Source: an uncultured Cedecea sp.
Lineage (GTDB): Bacteria; Pseudomonadota; Gammaproteobacteria; Enterobacterales; Enterobacteriaceae
DNA: 64,000 nucleotides
Reading direction: 5' to 3'
Assembly: GCF_947498825.1 (NCBI RefSeq)
Contig: NZ_CANMLV010000001.1
Span: 248,001-312,000 of the forward strand
Position 1 is the stretch's first letter, and the number at the start of each line of letters is the position of its first letter. The notes beneath the pieces were generated by a model, which saw only the letters and a program-made list of their open reading frames with translations, was not told the DNA's origin and did not search any database. Positions 37,720 through 46,403 of this stretch are shown piece by piece. Both the position numbers and the translations under genes were made by a program.

Positions 37720-38423
37720 CAGGACACCTTGGATGAACCGGGATAGCCGCCAAATGGCAGTGGGTTAGGCTTGGCGAATCGCAACCGACATCCGCTGCGA
37801 TGCTTTGAGCACTTATCTCGGGATAGGTCAGCCGTGGGGTTATCTTTCTCGTCAGCCACTGCGCCGTCAGAGTAACCGCAACCATCGCCGCGATATACCC
37901 ACTGGCAAACATCTGCCAGAATCGTACGCGCCGGTATAATGGCATTATCACAGTCAACCGGCGTTGCTAAGTTATAAGTGACTGTCTCGAACGCCTCTTC
38001 TGCCATCTCTTCGATGATGTAGCGCGATAGAACCTCCATAGTTGGATCCGCATCTGCATTACCGTTCGGGAAGTTCACCGAGTCCAGATGCTTAACCATA
38101 ACCTGCCTACGAGTCACCACAGCGCCCAGCGCATCATCAAAATCTGCGTTAATGCCAGTTATCAGGCCAGTTATGTTTGCTACAGTCATTGTTGGGCGCG
38201 AATATACCCCTTCTGATTTAACTTCAAAGCCCTCAACAGCGATCGGGTAGGCTGAATAAGCTCGCCCCTGCCAGATGACATCGTTGTAATAGCCGTTGGT
38301 GCCTGCGTGGAAACGAATGACATCTCCGCCGAACGATTGCAGGTCAACCTCAAACAGGTCAAGCATTGCACCAACACCGGCATCAACGCTCTCGATAATG
38401 AGTTCTGCTGGTATGTCTCTCAT
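37719..38423 (-). CDS. L: Minor tail protein L-like
   Basis: The 234-aa protein has the gpL pattern: an N-terminal beta domain and a C-terminal part with the cysteines of an iron-sulfur site (VDCDNAIIPA, LADVCQWVYRGDGCGY and SKHRSGCRLRF). Lambda gpL carries a 4Fe-4S cluster in the same place. The gene overlaps its neighbours by 1 and 4 bases, indicating coupled translation. Confidence 0.9.
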   Translation of the reverse strand: MRDIPAELIIESVDAGVGAMLDLFEVDLQSFGGDVIRFHAGTNGYYNDVIWQGRAYSAYPIAVEGFEVKSEGVYSRPTMTVANITGLITGINADFDDALGAVVTRRQVMVKHLDSVNFPNGNADADPTMEVLSRYIIEEMAEEAFETVTYNLATPVDCDNAIIPARTILADVCQWVYRGDGCGYSDGAVADEKDNPTADLSRDKCSKHRSGCRLRFAKPNPLPFGGYPGSSKVS

Positions 38424-38773
38424 CGCGGCACCTGCTCAAACGTTCCGGTTAGCGTGTAAATACCTCTGTTCTTCTGCATCGACCAGGAGCGGCATACATA
38501 CAACCCCTGAATGCCTGTATCTGATGGCGTCCAGTAGAACGGCTCGACAGCCATACGGGCCTTTAAAAACGCATCCACAGCCTTTGCCACGTTACCTTTT
38601 CCGCATTTGGTGTCGTCGTGGCCAATAAAAGTGAGAGGGTATTTGCCCATGAGCGGATTTATACCCTTCACTTGTCGCTGTTCGTAGCCGTCACCCAGCT
38701 TCACGACAGCTACATCGGGCGTACGTTCGCCCGTGAAGCCCGTTTGTGGGCTCCATGTGAAAGTTTCTGGCAT
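38420..38773 (-). CDS. M: Minor tail protein M-like
   Basis: The 117-aa protein (FTWSPQTGFTGERTPDVAVVKLGDGYEQR) is a clear gpM homologue, a small tail-tip component between tape measure and L in lambda-type phages. Confidence 0.9.
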   Translation of the reverse strand: MPETFTWSPQTGFTGERTPDVAVVKLGDGYEQRQVKGINPLMGKYPLTFIGHDDTKCGKGNVAKAVDAFLKARMAVEPFYWTPSDTGIQGLYVCRSWSMQKNRGIYTLTGTFEQVPR

Positions 38774-38788
38774 GGAAAAACTCCATTA

Positions 38789-38810
38789 AAAAACCCGCCG
38801 AAGCGGGTTC
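38789..38810 (-). terminator. Terminator between the 72-aa gene and the M-like gene
   Basis: On the minus strand AACCCGC-TTCG-GCGGGTT is followed by TTTTT. It is almost identical to the terminator after J. Confidence 0.8.
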
Positions 38811-38828
38811 ATATTACAAGGCTGGATA

Positions 38829-39047
38829 CTAAATCTCCGATACCAGCTCATTCAGTTGGGACTTCGCTTTTTCGAGAAGCCGTTGTTCGATAACTGCCAA
38901 AGATGCCTCCATGTCTCGCTCAATACAAACATTTACTGAAATGTTGCGATTGTGGTCGTCAAAGATAAATCTAACGGTGGCTACGATTCCTGAGTCGTTA
39001 TCTTCTGGATAGTTAAAGGCGGCAATGTCTTCGATTTGATGGTACAT
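38829..39047 (-). CDS. Small conserved-looking phage protein, unknown role
   Basis: This 72-aa acidic protein has no membrane segment; it shows beta strands (SGIVATVRFIFDDHNRNISV) and a C-terminal helix. AGGAGAAG lies just upstream of its ATG. It follows the tape-measure gene and is closed off by a terminator, so it may be a late-expressed extra gene, not a structural part. Confidence 0.6.
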   Translation of the reverse strand: MYHQIEDIAAFNYPEDNDSGIVATVRFIFDDHNRNISVNVCIERDMEASLAVIEQRLLEKAKSQLNELVSEI

Positions 39048-39075
39048 TCACTTCTCCTTTGTGGGCTTCAGGTAA

Positions 39076-42000
39076 CTATTTAGAACGGGATAATAACCCT
39101 CTTGATCGCTGCTGGTCTTTGATTATAAGCATTGTATCTGTTTGCCATGCTTTCCTGAGTTGTTTAATAGTAGCGTCATCAATGCCATTGGTGGTGTTAA
39201 TCGTTAAGTTCATTACTTGACTTAATGATGCGACGCCGCCTGAACCCCCAATATCCTTATTGCTAATAACACGCCCATTATCGCCAGGTATCATGTACTG
39301 ACTACCGTTGTTGGCCTTGAATATCTCAGGCTTACCATGTTCACCCACTCGATACATTGAGTTAGCGTTAACGGGACCGCCGTTATATCGAGCGCCACCA
39401 TAAGATGCTCCTCCGATGGCAGAGATAACCTGACCTCCAGCAGCAGCGACCTGAGCCATGTTTGCAAGGTTCCATGGGAATGGGCCTGAAGCCATGGCAT
39501 TTGAGATTGCCAGTTGAAGGTTTAACCCGGCTTGAGCAACGGCAAATCCTTTACTAACAGCAAACAGAGCCTTGTAGGCCGCATTGCTCTCTCCAGCAGA
39601 ATTGGCGACAATATCAGCCAAACCGCTAAACCCATTGCCAATTCCGCCAAGAAGCATATTCATACTGTCATACTGGCGCTGGGTTTCTTCCTTAGCGATC
39701 TGAGCCCTATCCATTGCAGCCTTTTTAGCTATGGCGGTTTTAGCATCCTCATACTGCTGAGCTGTCACAGCGCCTATTTTCTGATAATTATTTAGGGCTT
39801 CGAGCTTGCGCTGCTCTTCTGCTGCTATTTGAGCAGCAGGGTCTGCAGAATCTCCCGTGTAAGGATTGCGCGTGCTATTTGCTGCTGCGAGCTCTTGAGC
39901 AATAAACCGTGCGGCCTGTTCTGCCTGGGCGAGATTTTTAATAGCCTGAGTCTTTTCATGTATAGCCGCCGCTGTTGCTTTGGCTTCCGCTATCTGCTGC
40001 GCCGAGGCATTAGCTCCAAGTGCTTGCACTGCATCGTACTTGGCGAGTTCAAGAGAGCCTTCCGCGTAACCAGTGTTGAGGCGGTCTAACTGTGCTTGCT
40101 GGCGAGCGAGGGATTGCGCAGCGTCGTCTACTGTTTTTGACGATTTATTACTCTCGGCATTAGATTTTTTCTGTGCCGTAGTATTTCTTTCTATAGCCGC
40201 ATATTTTTCCTGCAACTGATTAATGGCTAACTGGTCTTTAACCCCAGCATCTTCAGCATCATATACCGCTTGCAGTCGCGCTCTGGCCTCGCCTTCGAGT
40301 TTAGATAACTCCAGTCGGCGTTCAGCCTGTTTGATTAACTTCTCACCCTCAGCGCCGCCCCAGTTGATTTTGAGCGATTCAGAGTTAAACGCCTGAAGCG
40401 CCTGCGTTGAAATTCCAAGCCTCTGAGCCAGAAGAGCATGAGCGCCACCTAAGAAGGTCGCGTTTTTCTCTGCTTCTGCTATCGCCAGCGCATTATCACG
40501 GGCAGCCTTCATTTGGTCGACGATAACCTCGTTAACGCGCACCGCTATTGCACGGTAACCTTCCTGTGTTTTAGCTAGCTTGGAGTTCGCCGAGTCCAAA
40601 TCTCGATTTTTTTGTGCAAGCTCTCTGCTTAGCTGAGATGCAATTTTTAGGTGCCCGTTATTTGTTTCGTCACCGCCGCCCATTTGTTTGGCCAGGGTTA
40701 TTCTTTCCTGATATTTTTGATTCAGTCCTGCAATTTCAGACTCCAGCCCTTTTATAGCCTCTTTCTGGTTTTCAATGGATTCTGACGTATCAGCAAGTTT
40801 CCCTCTGGCTTGCTCAAGATTAAGTTCTTTCAGTTTAGCTATGACATCTGGGAGGGAATCAGCAAAGGCTATGGACTCCTTCTTGGCCTCAGCTTGACCC
40901 TGTGCATATAAATACCAGCCTGCTGCTACTGCTGCTATAACCCCAATAGGCCCACCAAGTGGCGCTGTTATAGTCTTCAATGCCGTCATGGTATTCGCCA
41001 TTGTTAGCCCGGTAGCTGCCACTCGCGCCTGAGATGCTGCAAGAGCATTATTGGCAAGTGCTGCTTGTGATGACGCAGCGATATAAATGGCTCTGGTTCT
41101 ATTGACGTTGTCCATTGCTAGCGCTTCTGCTGCCGAACCCCTTGCAACGTTAGCTTCCGCTGTAGCCAAATTCAGGGCAGACAATGCGGCGCTTTTATCT
41201 GCATTTGCTCTCCGCAGCGTTACAGTTGCCGCTGCCAACTCCTCTTTCGCACGCAACCTTGTGGCTGCAACGCCTTGGATCGTACTCTTAATATTTGTAG
41301 CTTGTGCGGTAGTGGCACCTACAAGGGATGACGTGAGTTTTCCAGCCATTAGCGAGGCGAATATACCCAAGGCTACTACACCCGCATCAGTTGCGGCTTT
41401 CATGCCATCTGAGTCTTCGCTGAATGACAGCATTGAATCAGCGGCACTAATCAGGCTTTCGGTAAATGTCTTCAACACCCCAGTGTTATTTTCAAAACCA
41501 ACTAGAAGGGAAGTGATCGCCGTATTCATTCTGACCGTTGCGTCAACTAATGTATTCGCCATCCCGGTAGCTGCGGTTTCGTTGGCTTCCAGTGATTGTT
41601 TAAGCCCCTCCGTTAAGTCTTTGGCGGTAAGCTTCCCTGCCGCACCAAGTGCGCGAACCTGTGCCGATGATTTTCCGCTTGCTGTAGCAATATCGTTGAT
41701 AACAGAAGGAATCGCAGAGGTAATTGTTTCCCACTGGTCAGCACCGACCTTACCAGTGTTAATTGCTTTAGAAAAAGCGCCAATTGCCGTGCTGGCCTTG
41801 TCTGCACTGGTTGCATTCTTAACAAACGCATAAGACATCGAATCCTGAATGTCGATAGCCTGGCTGGTTGTATATCCCATACTGCGAAGGCTGTCAGCGG
41901 TTGTGATGTATAGCTCTTGAGCTTCTGATAAAGCGCGAAACGTACCGTTTGCAGTTTTTAGCAACCGTTCCTGAACTTCGTTAAATTCAGACTGACTACT

Positions 42001-42285
42001 GGTTGCCATTCTGACGCGCTCAGCAAATTCCTGATGTTTCTGAACCATGCCAGCCATTTCTTTCAACGCTGAGGCTGTGATTACCGCGCCAATGGTTGCA
42101 GCCAGTTTACTCAACCCGGTATTCAATGTGCCAGCCGACCGCTCAGCGCGGTTGAATGATGATGAAGCGTTATTTGCAGCACCAGGAAGTGAATTAAGTC
42201 GCCTATTAACCTGATCTACACCATCAAGTAGACGCTGAACCTCAAGCTCTATTTCAATGTAAATACTGCCTACGTCTTCTGACAT
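39076..42285 (-). CDS. H: Tape measure protein (H-like)
   Basis: The 1069-aa protein starts with the usual tape-measure entry (IYIEIELEVQRLLDGVDQVNRRLNSLP) and a conserved TMP domain (SYAFVKNATSADKASTAIGAFSKAINTGK). A long helical middle rich in Ala, Glu and Lys follows, with hydrophobic stretches (GPIGVIAAVAAGWYLYAQG and others). It sets tail length and is ejected ahead of the DNA. At about 0.15 nm per residue it would give a tail of roughly 150-160 nm. No separate lysozyme domain is visible. Confidence 0.92.
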   Translation of the reverse strand: MSEDVGSIYIEIELEVQRLLDGVDQVNRRLNSLPGAANNASSSFNRAERSAGTLNTGLSKLAATIGAVITASALKEMAGMVQKHQEFAERVRMATSSQSEFNEVQERLLKTANGTFRALSEAQELYITTADSLRSMGYTTSQAIDIQDSMSYAFVKNATSADKASTAIGAFSKAINTGKVGADQWETITSAIPSVINDIATASGKSSAQVRALGAAGKLTAKDLTEGLKQSLEANETAATGMANTLVDATVRMNTAITSLLVGFENNTGVLKTFTESLISAADSMLSFSEDSDGMKAATDAGVVALGIFASLMAGKLTSSLVGATTAQATNIKSTIQGVAATRLRAKEELAAATVTLRRANADKSAALSALNLATAEANVARGSAAEALAMDNVNRTRAIYIAASSQAALANNALAASQARVAATGLTMANTMTALKTITAPLGGPIGVIAAVAAGWYLYAQGQAEAKKESIAFADSLPDVIAKLKELNLEQARGKLADTSESIENQKEAIKGLESEIAGLNQKYQERITLAKQMGGGDETNNGHLKIASQLSRELAQKNRDLDSANSKLAKTQEGYRAIAVRVNEVIVDQMKAARDNALAIAEAEKNATFLGGAHALLAQRLGISTQALQAFNSESLKINWGGAEGEKLIKQAERRLELSKLEGEARARLQAVYDAEDAGVKDQLAINQLQEKYAAIERNTTAQKKSNAESNKSSKTVDDAAQSLARQQAQLDRLNTGYAEGSLELAKYDAVQALGANASAQQIAEAKATAAAIHEKTQAIKNLAQAEQAARFIAQELAAANSTRNPYTGDSADPAAQIAAEEQRKLEALNNYQKIGAVTAQQYEDAKTAIAKKAAMDRAQIAKEETQRQYDSMNMLLGGIGNGFSGLADIVANSAGESNAAYKALFAVSKGFAVAQAGLNLQLAISNAMASGPFPWNLANMAQVAAAGGQVISAIGGASYGGARYNGGPVNANSMYRVGEHGKPEIFKANNGSQYMIPGDNGRVISNKDIGGSGGVASLSQVMNLTINTTNGIDDATIKQLRKAWQTDTMLIIKDQQRSRGLLSRSK

Positions 42286-42301
42286 TTGTTATCTCCGGGC
42301 A

Positions 42302-42326
42302 TAAAAAAACCCCGCCGAGGCGAGGT
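42302..42326 (-). terminator. Terminator after the lipoprotein gene
   Basis: On the minus strand AACCTCGCCTCGGCGGGGTT is followed by a run of T, 34 bases after the stop codon. Confidence 0.8.
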
Positions 42327-42359
42327 TGAGCATAATTAGATATATCATGGGAAATTAAC

Positions 42360-42896
42360 TTATCTCCCCATGGATTTATTCATTTCATCATCTTTTGAAT
42401 AAAGGACACTAACATCATTATTATTCAATGTTATTAAAGCGCTAAATCCATCAGAGACAAATAGGCGATATTTGTCTCCTGGACAAGAACGATCTATTGC
42501 GCACTGCATGGCGCTGGCTTTTGATAGCAATTCATTAGTCACATCAATCTCACTGGCAACGCTTGATCCTAGCGAGGATGATGCTTCCTTTATTTTTTCC
42601 TCATAGACGGACTCACCTGCACCAAGAGACCAAATCATCACGCCGATGACATTGCCGTTTCTTGTCTGCGCTTCATATGATACCGAATATCCAGCAAACG
42701 GTTTTGGTGGCGAATCGAATTTGATTGACTTGGCTGGCGCGGTATCAGGGAAATCAATTTCATTAATTACATTTATTTTTTTCTTAAAATCACTGACACT
42801 ACTACCAAGATCGACTCCTATCGGTAGCGATAATTTATCATCACCACACCCAACCAAAGCAGCACATAAAGCCGCAATCACCAATACCTTTCTCAC
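42360..42896 (-). CDS. Prophage-encoded lipoprotein (candidate superinfection exclusion)
   Basis: The 178-aa product has a lipoprotein signal peptide (VIAALCAALVGC) with Gly at +2 after the cysteine, which allows sorting to the outer membrane. The mature part is acidic and contains two cysteines (SAMQCAIDRSCPG) that could form a disulfide. It starts at a GTG with GGGGA upstream. It lies between terminators inside the tail module, so it is an independently expressed moron. Phage lipoproteins in such places often block receptors or DNA entry; that role is a guess. Confidence 0.7.
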   Translation of the reverse strand: MRKVLVIAALCAALVGCGDDKLSLPIGVDLGSSVSDFKKKINVINEIDFPDTAPAKSIKFDSPPKPFAGYSVSYEAQTRNGNVIGVMIWSLGAGESVYEEKIKEASSSLGSSVASEIDVTNELLSKASAMQCAIDRSCPGDKYRLFVSDGFSALITLNNNDVSVLYSKDDEMNKSMGR

Positions 42897-42957
42897 ATCC
42901 CTATCCCCAAAGTAACCTTTTCTTACATGTTAGCAGAGGGATGGTGCAAGGCAACGC

Positions 42958-42979
42958 AAAACCCCGAGTTAACGGGGCT
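42958..42979 (-). terminator. Terminator upstream of the lipoprotein gene
   Basis: On the minus strand AGCCCCGTTAACTCGGGGTT is followed by TTGC. It separates the lipoprotein from the unit on its right. Confidence 0.7.
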
Positions 42980-43076
42980 AGGCAATTATTTGATAAAAGA
43001 CCTCAAAGTGTCCTGATTTTTCTTATGCCTTTCACCGACAGTGTGTAAACCTGTGCTTTCACATAAGGAGAGCGCG

Positions 43077-43187
43077 ATGATTAACTCAATAAAAGCTTCG
43101 TTCGTATTGGCTGCCCTAGTGTTGGGTGCAATATATTTTATCGATCATGACTGGTGGAAGGATCTGCCTATGGTTAGCAGCAAGTAA
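43077..43187 (+). CDS. 36-aa small membrane protein on the opposite strand
   Basis: The ATG has a perfect AAGGAG six bases upstream. The product begins with Lys near the N-terminus, has a hydrophobic segment (FVLAALVLGAIYFI) and a short tail rich in Trp and charged residues (DHDWWKDLPM). It is the only plus-strand gene in the tail module and is flanked by terminators of the opposite strand. It resembles small phage inner-membrane proteins; the role is unknown. Confidence 0.6.
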   Translation: MINSIKASFVLAALVLGAIYFIDHDWWKDLPMVSSK

Positions 43188-43192
43188 AAAGC

Positions 43193-43215
43193 AAAAACCC
43201 ACCGGGAGGTGGGTT
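43193..43215 (-). terminator. Terminator of the two-gene moron unit
   Basis: On the minus strand AACCCACC-TCCC-GGTGGGTT is followed by TTTGC and a second T-run. It overlaps the stop codon of the membrane-protein gene. Confidence 0.85.
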
Positions 43216-43786
43216 AGTCATTAGGCTGATGGATCCTGACTGATAGGTAGTACAACCCCAAAAGCGTTGTCGTTATGAGATTGAATAAAATAAATGAATA
43301 AATAACAAGGAAAAAGACCTTAAAGCCATAAACTAAATGAGGGATGTCAAACCCTTGCAGCAAGGCTATTAATGGTTTAATGAAAAGCGTAGCCAATACA
43401 CCGCAACCGAAAACAATAAAGCTAACTAACGCTAAATAACCAAAGAGATAACAGAGAAACCTGCGTCTTACTAATGGGACTTTTATTGATTTCCCTCTAA
43501 ATTCTTCATATAGATATGGAGGGGTTCCAGCCATCGTCTCATCAATTGATGCATTGGAAAATGTTGATATCGCAGCCAAGGCGGCTATGTAGAAGCCGAT
43601 CAAGACTTGTAGCAACCCATTTATTTGAGGGACTAGCCCATTTTTTCCAAGTAAACTGAAAGGCTGTTCCATCAACACGTAAATCACCGTCAAACCAACA
43701 GCACCCGCGAGCGGATACCAAAGGTCATAACGTTTTTTCTCATGGTGCTTGATACTCCAATACCTGAGCGGAGCAAGCAGTTTCAT
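43214..43786 (-). CDS. Four-TM membrane protein, second gene of a RexAB-like unit
   Basis: The 190-aa protein has four membrane segments, at about residues 24-40, 58-78, 108-135 and 150-181. Basic residues near the N-terminus and between segments 2 and 3 (EEFRGKSIKVPLVRRRF) suggest both ends in the cytoplasm. AAGGAG lies seven bases before the ATG, and the gene starts 21 bases after the upstream 306-aa gene. Lambda RexB also has four segments and follows a soluble RexA. No sequence family is recognised, so the comparison rests on layout, not on proven homology. Confidence 0.75.
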   Translation of the reverse strand: MKLLAPLRYWSIKHHEKKRYDLWYPLAGAVGLTVIYVLMEQPFSLLGKNGLVPQINGLLQVLIGFYIAALAAISTFSNASIDETMAGTPPYLYEEFRGKSIKVPLVRRRFLCYLFGYLALVSFIVFGCGVLATLFIKPLIALLQGFDIPHLVYGFKVFFLVIYSFILFNLITTTLLGLYYLSVRIHQPND

Positions 43787-43807
43787 CTTTGACTCCTTAT
43801 ATCAAGT

Positions 43808-44728
43808 TTAAAGCACCTTTTTCATTCGCTCTTCCATGTCGTCGAGAATAGAAGGCTCGCACTGTTTTATACCATCTGGAAGAATAATTTTTTCCAGTTT
43901 AGTAAAAAGCTTGGTCGCCGCATCATCTTTTACATCGATATCAATACTTGATTGCTTGCCATCTTTTGAGAAGCTAATGATGAGCTTGTTGTAACCTTCT
44001 GCCTCGCCACGTTTTCTAATGCTAGCAAATAATCTTTTCTTCCCTGCCGCACCAGGTTGTTTAACAACTTTGAGTTTTAATGACTTTTCGACGACGTGAG
44101 TATATGGGTTTTTATCCATGCCATCTACTCTGGATGTGCTAATCAACCTCAATCCTTGAAGTCTTGATCCTAACAAACTTTCCTCAAGAGTTTCTGATGC
44201 GTATGACAACACTTCAAGTACTGGTCGAAGCTTGTAAACCTTGCCACTAAGCTTGCTTTTAAATTCTTCGTTTTCGTAAGCCTTCCTAAACATGGCGCTC
44301 AGAAAAGGTTCAAAAACACTTTTCGTTAACCCAGGAACGCACTCAACTAAAACCTTATAATGATCTGCTGAATGTTGCGTAGGAGTGCACTTGATAACAA
44401 AATGCGCAGACACAGCGACACCTTCTCCCTCGAGCTTGGGCTCCTCTCTTAGCGTACCGTTGCTCAGGTCAGCAAAAACAGGATTTGCCACTCGCTTATC
44501 GCTCAGTTGAATAAGCATAGTGAGACAATCATCAGCTGGTTCGAATCTAAAATCAGATATCCTGATAGCTCTAGTATCAGTATTGTACATTTTGTACGCT
44601 TCTTTGTTGTCAAATAACGTCTTAAGTTTATTTACAACATCAGTAAAAGGTAAAAAGTCAGCCTCGTCATGGCTTGGCTTAATTTTGAACTCATGTACAG
44701 CAACCCATCGCTCTAGATTCGAAAGCAC
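43808..44728 (-). CDS. 306-aa soluble protein, first gene of a RexAB-like unit
   Basis: The product has no signal peptide or membrane segment and reads as two alpha/beta domains, the first to about residue 150 (HFVIKCTPTQHSADHYKVLVECVPG), the second basic (KSLKLKVVKQPGAAGKKRLF). It ends with a charged helix (DDMEERMKKVL). It starts at GTG with AAGGA seven bases upstream, behind its own promoter. Size, order and the four-TM partner match lambda RexA (279 aa), which senses phage infection and opens the RexB channel. I see no convincing residue identity with RexA, so the function is inference from organisation only. Confidence 0.75.
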   Translation of the reverse strand: MLSNLERWVAVHEFKIKPSHDEADFLPFTDVVNKLKTLFDNKEAYKMYNTDTRAIRISDFRFEPADDCLTMLIQLSDKRVANPVFADLSNGTLREEPKLEGEGVAVSAHFVIKCTPTQHSADHYKVLVECVPGLTKSVFEPFLSAMFRKAYENEEFKSKLSGKVYKLRPVLEVLSYASETLEESLLGSRLQGLRLISTSRVDGMDKNPYTHVVEKSLKLKVVKQPGAAGKKRLFASIRKRGEAEGYNKLIISFSKDGKQSSIDIDVKDDAATKLFTKLEKIILPDGIKQCEPSILDDMEERMKKVL

Positions 44729-44758
44729 TTTTATTCCTTTTATTTAGAAATTTGCACA

Positions 44759-44787
44759 ATCTAATATCTAGAAACATTTTTTATCAA
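44759..44787 (-). promoter_or_regulatory. Promoter of the two-gene moron unit
   Basis: On the minus strand TTGATA (44787-44782), a 17-base spacer and TTAGAT (44764-44759) precede the GTG by about 30 bases, in very AT-rich DNA. Confidence 0.65.
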
Positions 44788-44832
44788 CTTGTAAAAAAAA
44801 CCAGTGTTCATTAAAACAGTAATTTATTTTTA

Positions 44833-44857
44833 AAGCCCCGGACTATGCCGAGGCTTG
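44833..44857 (-). terminator. Terminator after the tail chaperone gene
   Basis: On the minus strand AAGCCTCGG and CCGGGGCTT form a stem with one mismatch, followed by TTAAAAATAAA. It separates the structural genes from the moron unit. Confidence 0.65.
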
Positions 44858-44871
44858 GTTATTCTGTTTTG

Positions 44872-45549
44872 TTAGCGGACCTGCTTATCTATCATCTCCT
44901 GCCACTTGCGGTCGTCTTCATCCATGACGGCATCGTACTCATCGCGGGTGAAACCTTTCTCTGGCGGGTACTTGGAGTTAATCAGCATAGTAAACTCAGT
45001 CATCGTTAAGCGCTCCGCCTCTTCGCGGGTCATGCCGAAGTGCGTGCGAGCTGAATTTATGTACTCGATAGCGAAAAATTCAGTGGACGCTTCCTTGCCT
45101 TCGTTGCGCTGTAATTGCCTGGTCTTAGCTTTACCTATAACGCCGTGAGTAATAAGGCTCTGAGCTACTAAGAGTATTTTCTCGAATGAAAGCGAGCCTG
45201 AGCGCCAGACCAGCGCACCTGTGCGGGAGCGGCTTGGAACAAGCTCACCTGTTAACTCTGAGCAGTCGTCTTCACAGCAAGCCTGGATAACACTTATTGC
45301 GGCGCTAATTGCCTTTACTGCAAACTGAGGTTTATTCACATGCTCAATAAGCCACGCGGGAATAGAGCCATACGCTTCGTACGCGCGGGACAGTAACGGG
45401 GTAACTGAGTCATGGTTAATATCGTAAAAGGCTCTCACGATCTCTTCTGGACTGCCAATTCTGGCCATTGCTGCGAATGATGGCCTGAATAAGTAATCGC
45501 GCCTCTTGGTGCTTATCAGGCATTCGCCTATTTCGGTTAAAGGTGTCAT
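44872..45549 (-). CDS. Tail assembly chaperone-type protein (DUF6246-like)
   Basis: The 225-aa protein lies between the tail-tube gene and the tape-measure gene, the fixed position of tail assembly chaperones (gpG/gpGT). It has an N-terminal domain that begins MTPLTEIGECLISTKRRDYLFRPSF and a helical C-terminus with FGMTREEAERLTMTEFTMLI, as in phage tail assembly chaperones of this type. I found no obvious frameshift site leading to a longer GT-like form. Confidence 0.75.
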   Translation of the reverse strand: MTPLTEIGECLISTKRRDYLFRPSFAAMARIGSPEEIVRAFYDINHDSVTPLLSRAYEAYGSIPAWLIEHVNKPQFAVKAISAAISVIQACCEDDCSELTGELVPSRSRTGALVWRSGSLSFEKILLVAQSLITHGVIGKAKTRQLQRNEGKEASTEFFAIEYINSARTHFGMTREEAERLTMTEFTMLINSKYPPEKGFTRDEYDAVMDEDDRKWQEMIDKQVR

Positions 45550-45598
45550 GTGGCCTCCGTAATCAATATCGAGGGCTCACGGGAACCCTCTGGATTGA

Positions 45599-46345
45599 TT
45601 ACGCTGTTACTGTAATGACTGACTTCCCAGTTTTCAGCCCGTCATTAGATGTAAACGTGATTGTTGCGGAGCCAGCAGCGATACCACGCGCCAATCCAGC
45701 CTGGCTGACAGTAACCTTTGATGTGTCAGAAGATGACCATGCGCCTGTTTTGTCGCTGGCATCAACAGGAAGGATATTCGGCGTTAACTGCTGAGTACCA
45801 TTCACGGCAACACTGGCGGTGGCCGGGGCAACGGTCACACTTGCAACCGGAGTGTCGTCGTTAACTTCAAACACTACGGTGTCAGCATCTGCCACTTTCC
45901 ATTCACCGGAGAATGTGGATACTTCGGTCGGAAAATCCCCATTCCAGGCAGTGGTTACAAAATAGCCCTCAATGTAGGTTCCAGAATCCTCTCCCACGAA
46001 ATCAAATCGAACCCAAAGCGCTGGTTGGCGACCTGCAACAATCTCGTCAAAGATGTACTTCGCCATTTTTTTCGCGCCAATCTCAGAAGCCTTATCCTTC
46101 TTCCGGTACTCGCCGTCACCAGAGATACTAATATCCATGCCAGTGACTAAGTTTTCTGTCAGGTTTTTAGAGTCGTCAGTGTCAGATGTGATTGAGTTGA
46201 TCGCATAATCAAACCCTTTCGTAGTTAAAGCACCCAGGCGCTTGTAATCGGTAAGCAGCGGGCGAGTATCAGCACAGCCAAAGGCCATGCGAAGTACCGC
46301 CACTTTACCAATAAGCTTGCCCGTGTCGTTTGCACAACCTTGCAT
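45599..46345 (-). CDS. Major tail tube protein with C-terminal Ig-like (Big2) domain
   Basis: The 248-aa protein has a tube-forming part (residues 1 to about 160) and, after VFEVNDDTPVASVTVAPATA, a bacterial Ig-like group 2 domain with the usual SSSDTSKVTVSQAGLARGIA and GSATITFTS phrases. Lambda gpV likewise carries a C-terminal Ig-like domain on the tail surface, thought to help weak binding to cells or sugars. Confidence 0.9.
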   Translation of the reverse strand: MQGCANDTGKLIGKVAVLRMAFGCADTRPLLTDYKRLGALTTKGFDYAINSITSDTDDSKNLTENLVTGMDISISGDGEYRKKDKASEIGAKKMAKYIFDEIVAGRQPALWVRFDFVGEDSGTYIEGYFVTTAWNGDFPTEVSTFSGEWKVADADTVVFEVNDDTPVASVTVAPATASVAVNGTQQLTPNILPVDASDKTGAWSSSDTSKVTVSQAGLARGIAAGSATITFTSNDGLKTGKSVITVTA

Positions 46346-46363
46346 GTGTATACCTCTTAAATG

Positions 46364-46384
46364 AAAAAACCGCCCGAAGGCGGT
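46364..46384 (-). terminator. Hairpin upstream of the tail-tube gene
   Basis: On the minus strand ACCGCC-TTCG-GGCGGT is followed by TTTTT, between the tail terminator gene and the tail-tube gene. It may lower read-through or protect the abundant tube mRNA. Confidence 0.75.
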
Positions 46385-46403
46385 CAGATTGATGATTTAT
46401 AGG

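Noticed and set aside
41087..41833. A 248-codon plus-strand frame antisense to the tape-measure gene
   Set aside because: It is a shadow of the alanine- and threonine-rich tape-measure codons, has no ribosome site and a composition made of A, S, V and L only.
44872..45549. Programmed frameshift in the tail chaperone gene as in lambda G/GT
   Set aside because: No convincing slippery site followed by a second long overlapping frame is visible; a terminator follows the gene.
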